DNA from: an uncultured Colwellia sp.
Lineage (GTDB): Bacteria; Pseudomonadota; Gammaproteobacteria; Enterobacterales; Alteromonadaceae
Assembly (NCBI GenBank): GCA_913020705.1
Contig: CAJWBY010000003.1
Coordinates: 1-64,000 of the forward strand
Direction of reading: 5' to 3'
Length of the DNA stretch: 64,000 bases
The notes under the pieces are model-generated. The model saw nothing but the letters and a program-made list of their open reading frames with translations. It ran no database searches and was not told the DNA's origin. Below, piece after piece: positions 1 through 8,929 of this stretch; position 1 is the stretch's first letter, and every line of letters begins with the position of its first letter. A program made the translations under genes and the position numbers.

Positions 1-242
1 GATATTCGTCCATTCTTAATGACTATTTGTTTATTGTTAAGAATTTGTCGTTTTTTTACCATCACAATATTGACGTTATTAATCACTAAGGCGTCGGTAT
101 TATTGACGGGTAATAAGCCCTGTGGTTTTCTATAGTCTAACGATAAAATGGAAAGAAAAACTACTACGAGTAATAGTAATATTAAAATAGCGAGGCTATA
201 AAATGTTTTTTTTATGGGGTGTATAAATAGGGAAGGCTTCAT
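1..242 (-). CDS. N-terminus of a membrane-anchored amidohydrolase (partial)
   Basis: Reading the minus strand from the ATG at 242 gives 80 open codons that run off the window edge. Residues 1-12 are basic, about 13-33 form a hydrophobic anchor (SLAILILLLVVVFLSIL), and the segment after it (DALVINNVNIVMV, then IVIKNGRI) has the short beta-sandwich pattern seen at the start of imidazolonepropionase-like and other metal-dependent amidohydrolases, ahead of the metal-binding barrel. The barrel itself is outside the window, so substrate and catalytic residues cannot be checked. It lies 119 bp downstream of the AraC-type regulator in the same direction. The family call is inference from the N-terminal pattern only. 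Confidence 0.55.
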   Translation of the reverse strand, partial: MKPSLFIHPIKKTFYSLAILILLLLVVVFLSILSLDYRKPQGLLPVNNTDALVINNVNIVMVKKRQILNNKQIVIKNGRI

Positions 243-361
243 GGTTAATCCTGTATTGTTTGAATGAACAATAATTTACAGAAAGTTGTTAATAAAGCGT
301 CCTATATCGTGATAATGCACCCTGTAACTTGTTAACCTATTGTTTTGTATGATTAATATAC

Positions 362-1399
362 TCAGGTGCTTTTCATGAATTGTGTTGGTGTTTTACCTGT
401 TTCCCTTTTAAATATTAAATTAAAGCTTGATTTTGAATTGAAACCGACAGCAAAAGCCATATCCAGAATAGAAATTTTATCATCAGTTTTTATCAGTAAT
501 TTGTCTTTCAAATCTTCAACTCTTAGCTTATTTATATAATCACAAAAATTGCAATGTGCGCTTAGATTAATTGCGCGTGAAATTTCACGGGTATTTAACC
601 CCGTTTCTTCTGCTAGATCATTCAATGATAAACGGCTTTTATGGTGCAAGGATTTGTTTTTTATAACGTCTTCTAAATTCAAAAATATTATTTTACCGAG
701 CCCATCGTTTTCTAATGCTTCTTTTTCATTATTTTTTATATCTAATTGCTCAAAGGCACTCATTCCGTTAAAGAGTAGATGATGATTAACGGCTTTAAAT
801 ATAAGGTAACTGAGTAAGAGTAAAATAGCGGTATTCTCAAATAATTGGCCTGCTAAATTAAATTCCAATGTGATGTTAGGTTGTAGGTTTAACCGAATGA
901 GATCTAGGGCACCAACTAATAATACTGTTATAAGCACCTTTATTAACCAAAAAAGTTGAAGTGAATCAGCATCAGAGCGCATTGAGAATGAAACTTTATG
1001 GTAAAGCGAAATTAACTTTATGGATAGACATACATAAATGAATTGGCTGATGGTACCAAAGGCAATAACCGATTGTGGCCATTGAGTAAATGCTAAAGCA
1101 CATAACATTGGGCAGAGGTGGATGAATAGTGCTTTAGTGATTTTTTTATCGGGATAAATTAGTTGGTAAACAAAAAAATAGAATAATGGCCCTTTTCCTA
1201 GGAGAAAAATAGGAGTAACGAGAATAAATGCTCTCGTGCCGGCTAGCTCTTCTGCTAAATTAAAAGCCATCGTGAAGCCTGAAAATATTAATAAGTAACT
1301 TAAACCACGATAACGCTTATTTTTCCAGATCAGACAGAGGCCAAATATCATTTGAAAGACAAAGATAAATTGAATAATGTTGGTAAATTGAATTTCCAT
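362..1399 (-). CDS. Membrane-anchored AraC-family transcriptional regulator
   Basis: A 345-residue protein in two halves. Residues 1 to about 205 are hydrophobic, with roughly six or seven membrane segments. The last 100 residues are an AraC-type double helix-turn-helix, with LNDLAEETGLNTREISRAIN as the first unit and ILDMAFAVGFNSKSSFNLIFKRETGKTPTQF as the typical second unit (shown here by its ends). This architecture is known for AraC proteins that sense a signal through a 7TM-like domain; the ligand is unknown. It sits between the LacI regulator and the amidohydrolase, all on the minus strand. The 157 bp to lacI leaves room for its own promoter. It may control the truncated amidohydrolase gene. 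Confidence 0.8.
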   Translation of the reverse strand: MEIQFTNIIQFIFVFQMIFGLCLIWKNKRYRGLSYLLIFSGFTMAFNLAEELAGTRAFILVTPIFLLGKGPLFYFFVYQLIYPDKKITKALFIHLCPMLCALAFTQWPQSVIAFGTISQFIYVCLSIKLISLYHKVSFSMRSDADSLQLFWLIKVLITVLLVGALDLIRLNLQPNITLEFNLAGQLFENTAILLLLSYLIFKAVNHHLLFNGMSAFEQLDIKNNEKEALENDGLGKIIFLNLEDVIKNKSLHHKSRLSLNDLAEETGLNTREISRAINLSAHCNFCDYINKLRVEDLKDKLLIKTDDKISILDMAFAVGFNSKSSFNLIFKRETGKTPTQFMKST

Positions 1400-1556
1400 T
1401 ATTTTGTCGTTTACCTTCGTTTTAAAACCATTAAGAGTGATGAAGCTGAAGAATGGCCACTTTTAATTTTGTTACAAAACCATTGTAGATAATTTTCCGA
1501 AATCTTATAAAGATATCTATGATAGGCGGTTACATAAATTTTTGAAACGGTGGTGT

Positions 1557-2561
1557 TTATGGCTGAAATTGAGTCACTGATTTTCTCGATAATAAAGTGG
1601 GAGAAAACACATGTTGAATGTGTAAATCTTTAACTTTATAAACATTTTGTAAAACAAGCTTCGCACTCATTCTGCCCATTGAATAGACTGGGTTGTCGAT
1701 TGTTGTAAGTTTTGGATAAAGATAATTTGCAAAATTCACATTATCGTAACCCATGATAGATAAATCTTCAGGTAATCTAAACCCGTGTTCTCTTGCATAT
1801 TTCATTGAACCTGAAGCCATTTCATCATTGGCACAAACGATGGCTGAAAAAGAGACCTTTTTTTCAATAAAGTGCTTTAGACCTTCTTTACCACCTGTCT
1901 CTTTAAAATCGCCGATATAGAGAAGGTTTTCATAAAAAGGAATATTCTGCTCTGCAAGCGCTCTTTTATGACCTGTTAAACGGGTGCTAGCATCGGTTTT
2001 AAATAGAGGTCCTGCTATATAAGCAATATCTTTGTGGCCTAAATCTATCAAAGCTTTTGTCGCAAGATAACCACCCATCTCATTATCTAAACTGATGCAA
2101 TTATCAACGAGTTTATCCACATATCTACTCATCAAGTATACTGGGGTTTTACCTTTGCTTAATTCAATTAGATATTCGTCACTTACTGCTTCAACGTGAA
2201 TAATTAACGCATCACAATTTCGACTGATGAGAAATTCAATCCCGTCTTTTTCTTTTTCTTCTTCACTGTGACCCGTGGTAATAATGACATGTTTTCCAGC
2301 AGCTCTTAATTCTGATTCGATACCTGCCATCATTTGCCCAAAAAACGGGCCATGAAGTTCAGAGACTAAAACACCAATACTGTTAGAGCGACTTGAAGCA
2401 AGTGACTGTGCAATAGAGTTAGGACGATAGTTCAACTCTTTCATGGCTCCTTCAACTTTTATCCGAGTCTTATCGCTTACTTTGGCATTTTTATTCATTA
2501 CTCTGGAAACTGTTGCTAAGGAAACGCCTGCAAGTTTTGAAACTTCGTAAATTGTAGCCAT
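1557..2561 (-). CDS. LacI-family transcriptional regulator of the sugar island
   Basis: 334 residues, the normal LacI-family length. The N-terminus has the canonical helix-turn-helix (TIYEVSKLAGVSLATVSRVMN) and hinge (NYRPNSIAQSLAS), followed by a periplasmic-binding-protein-like effector domain with the family signatures GVLVSELHGPFF, DALIIH, DLGHKDIAYIAGP and ANDEMASGSM. An AGGA Shine-Dalgarno lies 5 bases before the ATG. The gene follows the GPH symporter and GH1 gene in the same direction, after 123 bp that contain a perfect inverted repeat. The six AAGCGCTT palindromes at 5630-13985 are of the kind LacI-family proteins bind, so it is the likely repressor of the whole island. The inducer is unknown, probably a disaccharide or its product. 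Confidence 0.9.
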   Translation of the reverse strand: MATIYEVSKLAGVSLATVSRVMNKNAKVSDKTRIKVEGAMKELNYRPNSIAQSLASSRSNSIGVLVSELHGPFFGQMMAGIESELRAAGKHVIITTGHSEEEKEKDGIEFLISRNCDALIIHVEAVSDEYLIELSKGKTPVYLMSRYVDKLVDNCISLDNEMGGYLATKALIDLGHKDIAYIAGPLFKTDASTRLTGHKRALAEQNIPFYENLLYIGDFKETGGKEGLKHFIEKKVSFSAIVCANDEMASGSMKYAREHGFRLPEDLSIMGYDNVNFANYLYPKLTTIDNPVYSMGRMSAKLVLQNVYKVKDLHIQHVFSPTLLSRKSVTQFQP

Positions 2562-2589
2562 GAACGTCCTGTTATTAAGGATAGTGGGA

Positions 2590-2617
2590 ATGTGGTATTA
2601 AGAAAATAATACCACAT
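2590..2617. repeat. Perfect 11-bp inverted repeat upstream of lacI
   Basis: ATGTGGTATTA (2590-2600) is exactly matched by its reverse complement at 2607-2617, with a 6-base loop. It lies between the symporter stop (2685) and the lacI start (2561). No T-run follows on the minus strand, so a classical terminator is unlikely. It could be an operator for autoregulation or an mRNA hairpin that separates symporter and repressor expression. Confidence 0.6.
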
Positions 2618-2684
2618 AGATTAATGCATTAACTAGTTGAAGATGAAAGTTACTCAGATTTAAAAGGGTTTTCTGGTAACAACA

Positions 2685-4220
2685 TTAATTAGCTACCATT
2701 AAGTTGCGTTTTTCCCCTAAGTCTTCTGTGATTTGTTGGTTTTTAGTACAGGAAAGTGGGTAGAACATCATTAAAGCTGCACCAGCAAAAGCAAAAGCTG
2801 CGGGGATCCAACTCATCAGTAATTGCATACCGGGTAATGCACCATCAACCGTACTTTTATCCATGCCATTGTAGCCGTATCCTGCTAACACGACTAAAAC
2901 TAATGCACCGGCAAAACCACCACCTGTTTTTTGAACAAAAGTGCCTGCAGAGTATATTAAACCTGTAGCCCTTCGGCCATTTTTCCATTCAGAATAATCA
3001 GCACTATCACCTAACATAGTGAAAAATAATGTTGGCATCATGGCTGCAAAAAATTCAGCAGAACAACCTAAAACAAATATTGCTGTTATGTTTCCTGCAG
3101 GTACCCAATAAAATCCGGCAGTTAATGCTCCACTCGATAATAAAGCAATAATAAAAAGTTTTTGTTTGCCTAATTTTTTGGCTAAATAGCCAGTGCATAA
3201 AGCGCCTAAAATTGACACTAAAAGTAGACCGATAAAATATTTACCTGCCATTAATTCATCACCAACTTGGTATTTAAAGTAATAAGCAATTACGCCATAC
3301 TTTATGCCATTGAACATCATGGTTAAAAAACCCATGCCCAATAAAATTAACCAAGGCTTGTTGGTTAATAAATCCATCATATCTTGTTGTGTGCTACTTA
3401 AATTTTTAGTGTCTTCATTTAATAGTTTTTTGATCAGTCGCCACATAACGAATGCAATAGCAAAGAAGAATAATCCAGTATAAAAATTACGATAATAGAA
3501 AAATAAAGTTATCGCTAATAAAGGTAAAATAATAAAAGGTAAGTTTTTACTTAAATCAATTAATTCTGACTTTAAACTATGAGAACGATCAACGGGCGTT
3601 GTTACTCGTTCTTTTGTGGTGAAAAAGGTTATGAGCATTAATCCTGTCAATAAAGCTGCAAATAGGTACATAGTGTACTGATAACCTTGAGCGTCATTAC
3701 CATTACCAAAATAGGCAACTAAATCGGGTAAAAACCCCATAACAAGTAATCCCCCAGCAAATGCACCTGCAAAGCGAAAACCTGATAGGCTAGTGCGCTC
3801 GGTATTGCTCGGTGTCATTACACCCATTAAAGCCGAGTAGGGAACATTATTCACGGTATAAGCGAGTGTTAAGCCAATATAAGTGGCGTATGCATAGATA
3901 AGCTTGTTGGTATAACTGAATTCGGGAGTGGTAAAACAAAGCACCATAAATAAAGCTAAAAAGGGCGTCGACCATAAAATCCAAGGTCTAAATTTACCCC
4001 AGGGTGTGTTGGTTCTGTCGGCAATCATGCCCATGATAATATCAGTGACACCATCAGTTAAACGTACTACGAGGAATAACATAGCGGCAGCTGCCGCAGT
4101 TAAGCCAAACGTGTCTGTATAAAAAACGGCTAAATAAGCCAAAGCCCCACGCCATACTAAATTGGCTGCAGCGTCTCCCATGGCATAGCCAACTTTTTCA
4201 TAATATGGCAATTTATTCAT
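2685..4220 (-). CDS. GPH-family (MelB-like) sugar:cation symporter
   Basis: 511 residues with about 12 membrane segments. The opening KVGYAMGDAAANLVWRGALA and the loop DRTNTPWGKFRPW are hallmarks of the glycoside-pentoside-hexuronide:cation symporters. A second GPH symporter of the same type lies at 14087-15466; the two start alike but clearly differ in sequence. This copy starts 27 bp after the GH1 beta-glucosidase stop and is surely co-transcribed with it, which suggests import of a neutral beta-glucoside such as cellobiose or laminaribiose across the inner membrane. An insert of roughly 40 residues between the two halves (about residues 220-280, with extra hydrophobic stretch) makes it longer than the paralogue. 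Exact substrate is inference. Confidence 0.88.
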   Translation of the reverse strand: MNKLPYYEKVGYAMGDAAANLVWRGALAYLAVFYTDTFGLTAAAAAMLFLVVRLTDGVTDIIMGMIADRTNTPWGKFRPWILWSTPFLALFMVLCFTTPEFSYTNKLIYAYATYIGLTLAYTVNNVPYSALMGVMTPSNTERTSLSGFRFAGAFAGGLLVMGFLPDLVAYFGNGNDAQGYQYTMYLFAALLTGLMLITFFTTKERVTTPVDRSHSLKSELIDLSKNLPFIILPLLAITLFFYYRNFYTGLFFFAIAFVMWRLIKKLLNEDTKNLSSTQQDMMDLLTNKPWLILLGMGFLTMMFNGIKYGVIAYYFKYQVGDELMAGKYFIGLLLVSILGALCTGYLAKKLGKQKLFIIALLSSGALTAGFYWVPAGNITAIFVLGCSAEFFAAMMPTLFFTMLGDSADYSEWKNGRRATGLIYSAGTFVQKTGGGFAGALVLVVLAGYGYNGMDKSTVDGALPGMQLLMSWIPAAFAFAGAALMMFYPLSCTKNQQITEDLGEKRNLMVAN

Positions 4221-4247
4221 TACGTTTCCTATTATTGTTATTCTGAA

Positions 4248-5576
4248 TTAGCGATTACTGATAAGCGTTTTATACGCATGACCACTGTTTTTTATTGTTC
4301 TTATTTGGCTTTCATAATCTACGTAAACAATACCGAATCTTTTTAAGTAGCCTTCTGCCCACTCAAAATTATCCATTAAGCTCCAAGCGAAGTAACCTTG
4401 AATGTTTACGCCACTTTCAATCGCGTCGTTTACCGCCAGTAAATGTTCTTGATAATAATCAATTCTATCTTGATCTACGACTTCATTATCAACAATTTTA
4501 TCATTAATCGCTGCACCATTTTCAGTGATATATATCGGAGGTAAATCATAACGCTCATTCAATGATTGTAATAATTCAGTAAAAGCTTGTGGATATACTT
4601 CCCAACCGATATCGGTGAGTTTTCCTGTAGCAGGTAGTTCTTCAAAATAATCATCATCACTTGCTTTGTAAACCGAGCGAGTATAAAAATTAATACCCAA
4701 AAAGTCGACCGAGTGAGAAATTATTTCCATGTCTCCGGGATGAATTTCAGGATGACAATTGTCAGGAAGTTCTTGTAATATTTCAGGATATTTTCCGTCA
4801 AAAATTGGCTTGATATACCACTGATTATAATAATCGTCAGCAAATGATGCCGCAAGAATGTTTTCATTTTTATCATCTACCGCATAAGCAGGTGTAAAAT
4901 TCAAAACAATACCATTGAGAGTATTTGGGCTGTTTTTCGCTAACACTGACATGGCAAGCCCATGTGCAAGTAACAAATGATGTGCCGCTTTTTTACCGAA
5001 TTCTCTGCCGACCTTACCTGGAGCATGTACACCAATTTCATAACCTAGAAAGGCACTGCAAAATGGTTCATTAAGCGTAGCGTATGAATGTACAAGATCT
5101 CCAAAAGCTACTGTTATTAAATGTACATATTGTGCAAATTTATACGAGGTTTCTCGATTAAGCCAACCCCCATTATCTTCGAGGTGTTGAGGCAAATCCC
5201 AATGATAAAGTGTAACAAATGCCTTAATATTGTGCTTTTTCAGTTCTTTCAAAATGTTTAAGTAAAATTCAACACCTTCAGGGTTAAGTTCACCAGATTC
5301 TGTTATCACTCTAGGCCATGAAATAGATAATCTATACGCGTCTACACCTAATGAATCAATGAGCTCAATATCTTCATTCCAGCGATTATAGTGATCACAC
5401 GCTATATCACCGTTTGAACCGTCCGCAACAGTATTTTCTTTTGCGCAAAAAGTATCCCAAATACAAGGGAGCCTTTTATCTGCTGCACCTTCAATTTGAA
5501 ATGATGCTGTTGCAACGCCATAGATGAATTCTTTTTTTAGCATCTTTGAGTTTATCGGTAATGAAATCTTATTCAT
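4248..5576 (-). CDS. GH1 beta-glucosidase
   Basis: 442 residues, the standard length of a single-domain GH1 enzyme. The N-terminal signature FIYGVATASFQIEGA is present, TLNEP carries the acid/base Glu170, and YITENGA carries the nucleophile Glu352. No signal peptide is visible, so it acts in the cytoplasm on imported di- or oligosaccharides, releasing glucose from beta-linked glucosides. It is the first gene of a transcription unit GH1, GPH symporter and probably lacI. Two LacI-type palindromes lie 54 and 109 bp upstream of the ATG, between it and the divergent halogenase-like pseudogene. Linkage preference (beta-1,4 or beta-1,3) cannot be read from the sequence. Confidence 0.93.
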   Translation of the reverse strand: MNKISLPINSKMLKKEFIYGVATASFQIEGAADKRLPCIWDTFCAKENTVADGSNGDIACDHYNRWNEDIELIDSLGVDAYRLSISWPRVITESGELNPEGVEFYLNILKELKKHNIKAFVTLYHWDLPQHLEDNGGWLNRETSYKFAQYVHLITVAFGDLVHSYATLNEPFCSAFLGYEIGVHAPGKVGREFGKKAAHHLLLAHGLAMSVLAKNSPNTLNGIVLNFTPAYAVDDKNENILAASFADDYYNQWYIKPIFDGKYPEILQELPDNCHPEIHPGDMEIISHSVDFLGINFYTRSVYKASDDDYFEELPATGKLTDIGWEVYPQAFTELLQSLNERYDLPPIYITENGAAINDKIVDNEVVDQDRIDYYQEHLLAVNDAIESGVNIQGYFAWSLMDNFEWAEGYLKRFGIVYVDYESQIRTIKNSGHAYKTLISNR

Positions 5577-5629
5577 TCTTTTATTAATCCTTACTGGAAA
5601 CTTCTACTTAGGCTTTCTAATCTTTACAC

Positions 5630-5643
5630 TGAAAGCGCTTACA
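5630..5643. promoter_or_regulatory. LacI-type operator, GH1-proximal
   Basis: TGAAAGCGCTTACA, a near-perfect palindrome around AAGCGCTT with the central CG typical of LacI-family operators. It is 54 bp upstream of the GH1 start and 55 bp (centre to centre) from the next site. Binding by the regulator at 1557-2561 is inference. Confidence 0.75.
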
Positions 5644-5684
5644 AGTTCATATTAAAAAAAACGCTAAGTGAGTAAAAATTACTG

Positions 5685-5698
5685 TGAAAGCGCTTACA
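5685..5698. promoter_or_regulatory. LacI-type operator, second of the GH1 pair
   Basis: TGAAAGCGCTTACA, identical over 14 bases to the site at 5630-5643 and in the same orientation. It lies between the divergent GH1 gene and the halogenase-like pseudogene, so it could serve both promoters. Paired spacing suggests DNA looping or cooperative binding. Confidence 0.75.
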
Positions 5699-5882
5699 TT
5701 TAGGTTAATGTGTTATACAGAAAAGGTCAACAGCTTTTAAAGCATTATTAATGATTTTTATTTAAATCCACAGTTAATAAAGCAAATAGTCATTAATCAA
5801 AACTATGAATGCCTATTACATTTTGTATGGTAGTAAACAAGCAACAATGTCTGAATGAATAAATTTTTATAGAGAGCGTATT

Positions 5883-7394
5883 ATGTCTGAAGCCATTAGA
5901 AAAATAGTGATTGTAGGCGGGGGCACAACGGGATGGATGGCAGCTGCAAGTCTTTCTCGTTTTATTGCTGATAAAGAAATATCTGTCACATTAATTGAAT
6001 CACCCAACATTGGTACTGTTGGTGTTGGTGAAGCAATTATTCCTAATATTGTCTGATTTAATAAAGACTTAGGTATCGATGAAGTTGAATTAATTAAAGC
6101 AACCCAGGCGACATTTAAGTTAGGTATTGAATTTGAAAACTGGCATAAAAAAGGGGAAAGTTTTTTTCATCCTTTCGCCGATTACGGTCTTAAAATACAA
6201 AATGTTGATTTCCATCATTATGTTAACCGTGCAAAATTATCAGGCAATGACCACAACTTGCAAGATTATAGTTTTGCCTGTGTTTTAGCTAAACAAGGTA
6301 AATTTGCCCAAGCAAATTCAGATCCTCAATCGCCATTAGCTGATTATTCGTATGCTTATCATTTTGATGCCGTACTTTATGCTAATTTTTTACAGAAATT
6401 TTCTGTTAAAAAAGGTATCGAACACATTTCTGCTAATGTTTGTGATGTTCAAATAAATCAAACATCTGGCTTTATTGAATCGGTTCAATTAGAAGATGGG
6501 AGAAAAATTGAAGGTAACTTATTTATAGATTGCTCGGGGTTTAAAGGGCTATTAATTGATGAGGCAATGAAGGTAGGGCTTGATGATTTAAGTAAATGGT
6601 TACCCTGTAATAAAGCCATCGCGGTTCAAACTGAACTTATAACAGAACCTAAACCTTATACACGTGCTACTGCTAATAACGCCGGATGGCAATGGAGCAT
6701 ACCTTTGCAGCATCGCATGGGAAATGGCTATATTTATAGTAGCCAATTTACAAGTGCTCAAAATGCTGAAGATGAAATGTTGTCTACTGTAGATGGGGAA
6801 AGAATCAATAATGTTAGACACTTTGATTTACCCTTAGCCAAACGAAAAGTTATTTGGCATAAAAACTGTTTTGCTTTAGGTTTAGCTGCTGGGTTTCTTG
6901 AACCACTTGAATCTTTAGGGTTATCCTTAATTCAATCAGGGTTATCAAAGCTCTATACTTTTTTTCCTGATAAGTCGTTTAATGAACATGATATGGCCGA
7001 GGTGAATCGATTACATAATGCCGAGCTTGACCGCGCCGTAGATTTTTTATCTCTGCATTATAAGTTAACAAAGCGTGATGATACTGAATTTTGGCGTTAT
7101 TGTCAGAATATGCCCATAAGTGATGCTTTACGGCATAAAATTGAAGTGTATAAAAGCCAAGGTCAAATCGTTATGTATGACAATGAGTCATTCGAAGAGG
7201 CAAGTTGGTTAAGTATGTTTACTGGTTTTGATATTAATCCACAACGCTTCGATGTAAGAGCAAAGAACATCCCGCTAGATGTTGTTGAGAAAAACTTAGC
7301 TCAAATGAAAAGCTCAATGATTACAGCGGCAAAACAAGCAATGACTCACCAACAATTTATTGATAAGCATTGCCGTGCTCAGAGTGATAGATAA
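5883..7394 (+). pseudogene. Tryptophan-halogenase-like flavoprotein, interrupted by in-frame TGA
   Basis: One frame of 504 codons from ATG 5883 to the stop at 7394 is broken only by TGA at 6054-6056 (codon 58). Before it are the FAD-binding motif VIVGGGTTGWMAAA and VGVGEAIIP; after it are FKLGIEFENW, CSGF, GWQWSIP and GFLEPLES, all PF04820 hallmarks. The paralogue at 8930-10480 has Arg at the aligned position, so one C-to-T change (CGA to TGA) explains the stop. The FAD-binding N-terminus is separated from the rest, so a functional enzyme is unlikely unless the stop is read through or is a sequence error. The TTG at 6258 is not a credible start. It is transcribed away from GH1 and shares the operator pair, and ends 18 bp before the converging halogenase-like gene. 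Confidence 0.85.
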
Positions 7395-7412
7395 GCGCAG
7401 TAAACGATATCA

Positions 7413-8927
7413 TTATAATTTTTCTGCTTTGCAGAATTCATTTATAAAATTATCGTGTGAAGGTTGTATTTTTGCTATAGCCGTTAAGCCTTTTTGACCT
7501 TGGTCCAAAATGCTTTTGAGCTTATCGGTATTCCATACATTTAACGTCGGATTGTAATTGTCTGGCTGAACACCCAAGCCTTCTAGCACTGAATACCAAC
7601 TGGTAGGGCGAAACAATTCTTCATCTTTAATGTTAAGGGCGCCAGAAGCTTTAAACAATTTTAGCTTTTGTTCAAGTGTTTCCGGAAGTTCCATGTTTTT
7701 GCACCACAGCCAAAATTCACTGTCGGTTCGTGAAGTCTTGCAGTAATGCAGCACGAGAAAGTCACGAATTTCTTCGTAATCATCTCTAACATTTTGATTA
7801 AATTGACCGACCAATGCAGGATTACAGCTTTTGTCAGGAAATAACTGAATGAAATGGGCTATTGATTTTGACACTAAATGAATTGCTGTAGACTCAAGAG
7901 GTTCAATAAAACCTTGAGCTAGACCTAGAGATAAACAGTTTTTAACCCAAGATTTTTTGCGCATTCCGGTCGTAAACGAAATGACTCTTGGCTCAGTAAG
8001 CACTTCACCTTTTACACAAGTAAGTAGGGTTTCTTTAGCTTGATCATCACTAATATATTTGTCGCAATAAACATAACCATTTCCCGTTCGGTGTTGAAGT
8101 GGAATGTTCCACATCCAACCCGCTTCTTTTGCTGTAGATGTTGTAAAAGGAGCCGTAGCACCGACATTTTTGGTTTGAACAGTAACTGCTTTATTGCAAG
8201 GTAGGTAATGCGCCCAAGACTCATAACCTGTATTCAAGGCTTTTTCGATGAGTTTTCCGTGAAAGCCTGAGCAATCAATAAAAAAGTCTGCCGCTATTCG
8301 TTTCCCGTTTTGTAATATTAAATTATTGATATTACCATTATCGTGTAACGTCACTTCTTCTACTAAGCCTTCAGTTCTTTTTACGCCAATGTTTTCTGAA
8401 AACTTGCGAAGATACTTCCCTGCCAAAGATGAATCTAAATGTAAGGCATAATATGCACGTGAAAGTGGGGTGTTTTTTGCTTTGTGAGGATAAAAAAACT
8501 TACCTTGTTCTGCTAAAACAGACTCGGGTGAATGCGCCATTAACGGTGTGTTGTCATTCTCAGCTTTACATTTAAGCCAACATTGATAAAAATCAAAGCC
8601 ATCTATACTTTGCCCTAGTGTGCCAAAAGGATGAAAATAAGATTCTCCTACTGTACCCCAGTCTTCAAACTTAATACCTAATTTGAAACTAGCCTGCGTT
8701 TCTTTAATGAAATCTACAAGGTCGATGCCTAAACTCTCTAAAATGTTTATTAAAGGGGGGATTGTTGCTTCGCCAACACCTACAATACCAATGTCATCTG
8801 ATTCGACAACTTCAATCTTCATTGATGTGTCTTTAAAAATATTGCCGATAGTTGCCGCAGCTAACCAACCTGCGGTTCCGCCGCCGAGTATGACTATTTT
8901 TTCAATGGGAGCATCAGTAGTGTTCAT
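7413..8927 (-). CDS. Tryptophan-halogenase-like flavoprotein (PF04820), second of operon
   Basis: 504 residues covering the full flavin-dependent halogenase fold: FAD-binding VILGGGTAGWLAAA (12-25), VGVGEATIP, the FKLGIKFEDW segment with Lys82 at the place of the catalytic lysine, CSGFHG, GWMWNIPLQHR (the GWxWxIP signature) and GFIEPLESTAIHL. The start has AAGGA 6 bases ahead. It begins 2 bp after the stop of the halogenase-like gene at 8930-10480 and belongs to the TonB-receptor operon. Family members beside TonB receptors are common in Caulobacter, Xanthomonas and Alteromonadales and are usually not linked to antibiotic clusters. Whether this one halogenates a free indole compound or modifies something else is unknown. 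Confidence 0.88.
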   Translation of the reverse strand: MNTTDAPIEKIVILGGGTAGWLAAATIGNIFKDTSMKIEVVESDDIGIVGVGEATIPPLINILESLGIDLVDFIKETQASFKLGIKFEDWGTVGESYFHPFGTLGQSIDGFDFYQCWLKCKAENDNTPLMAHSPESVLAEQGKFFYPHKAKNTPLSRAYYALHLDSSLAGKYLRKFSENIGVKRTEGLVEEVTLHDNGNINNLILQNGKRIAADFFIDCSGFHGKLIEKALNTGYESWAHYLPCNKAVTVQTKNVGATAPFTTSTAKEAGWMWNIPLQHRTGNGYVYCDKYISDDQAKETLLTCVKGEVLTEPRVISFTTGMRKKSWVKNCLSLGLAQGFIEPLESTAIHLVSKSIAHFIQLFPDKSCNPALVGQFNQNVRDDYEEIRDFLVLHYCKTSRTDSEFWLWCKNMELPETLEQKLKLFKASGALNIKDEELFRPTSWYSVLEGLGVQPDNYNPTLNVWNTDKLKSILDQGQKGLTAIAKIQPSHDNFINEFCKAEKL

Positions 8928-8929
8928 TT

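Noticed and set aside
6054..6056. TGA as selenocysteine or programmed read-through in the halogenase-like gene
   Set aside because: Paralogues have Arg or Asn at this place, not Cys, and no bacterial selenocysteine stem-loop is evident right after the codon. A mutation or base error is simpler.
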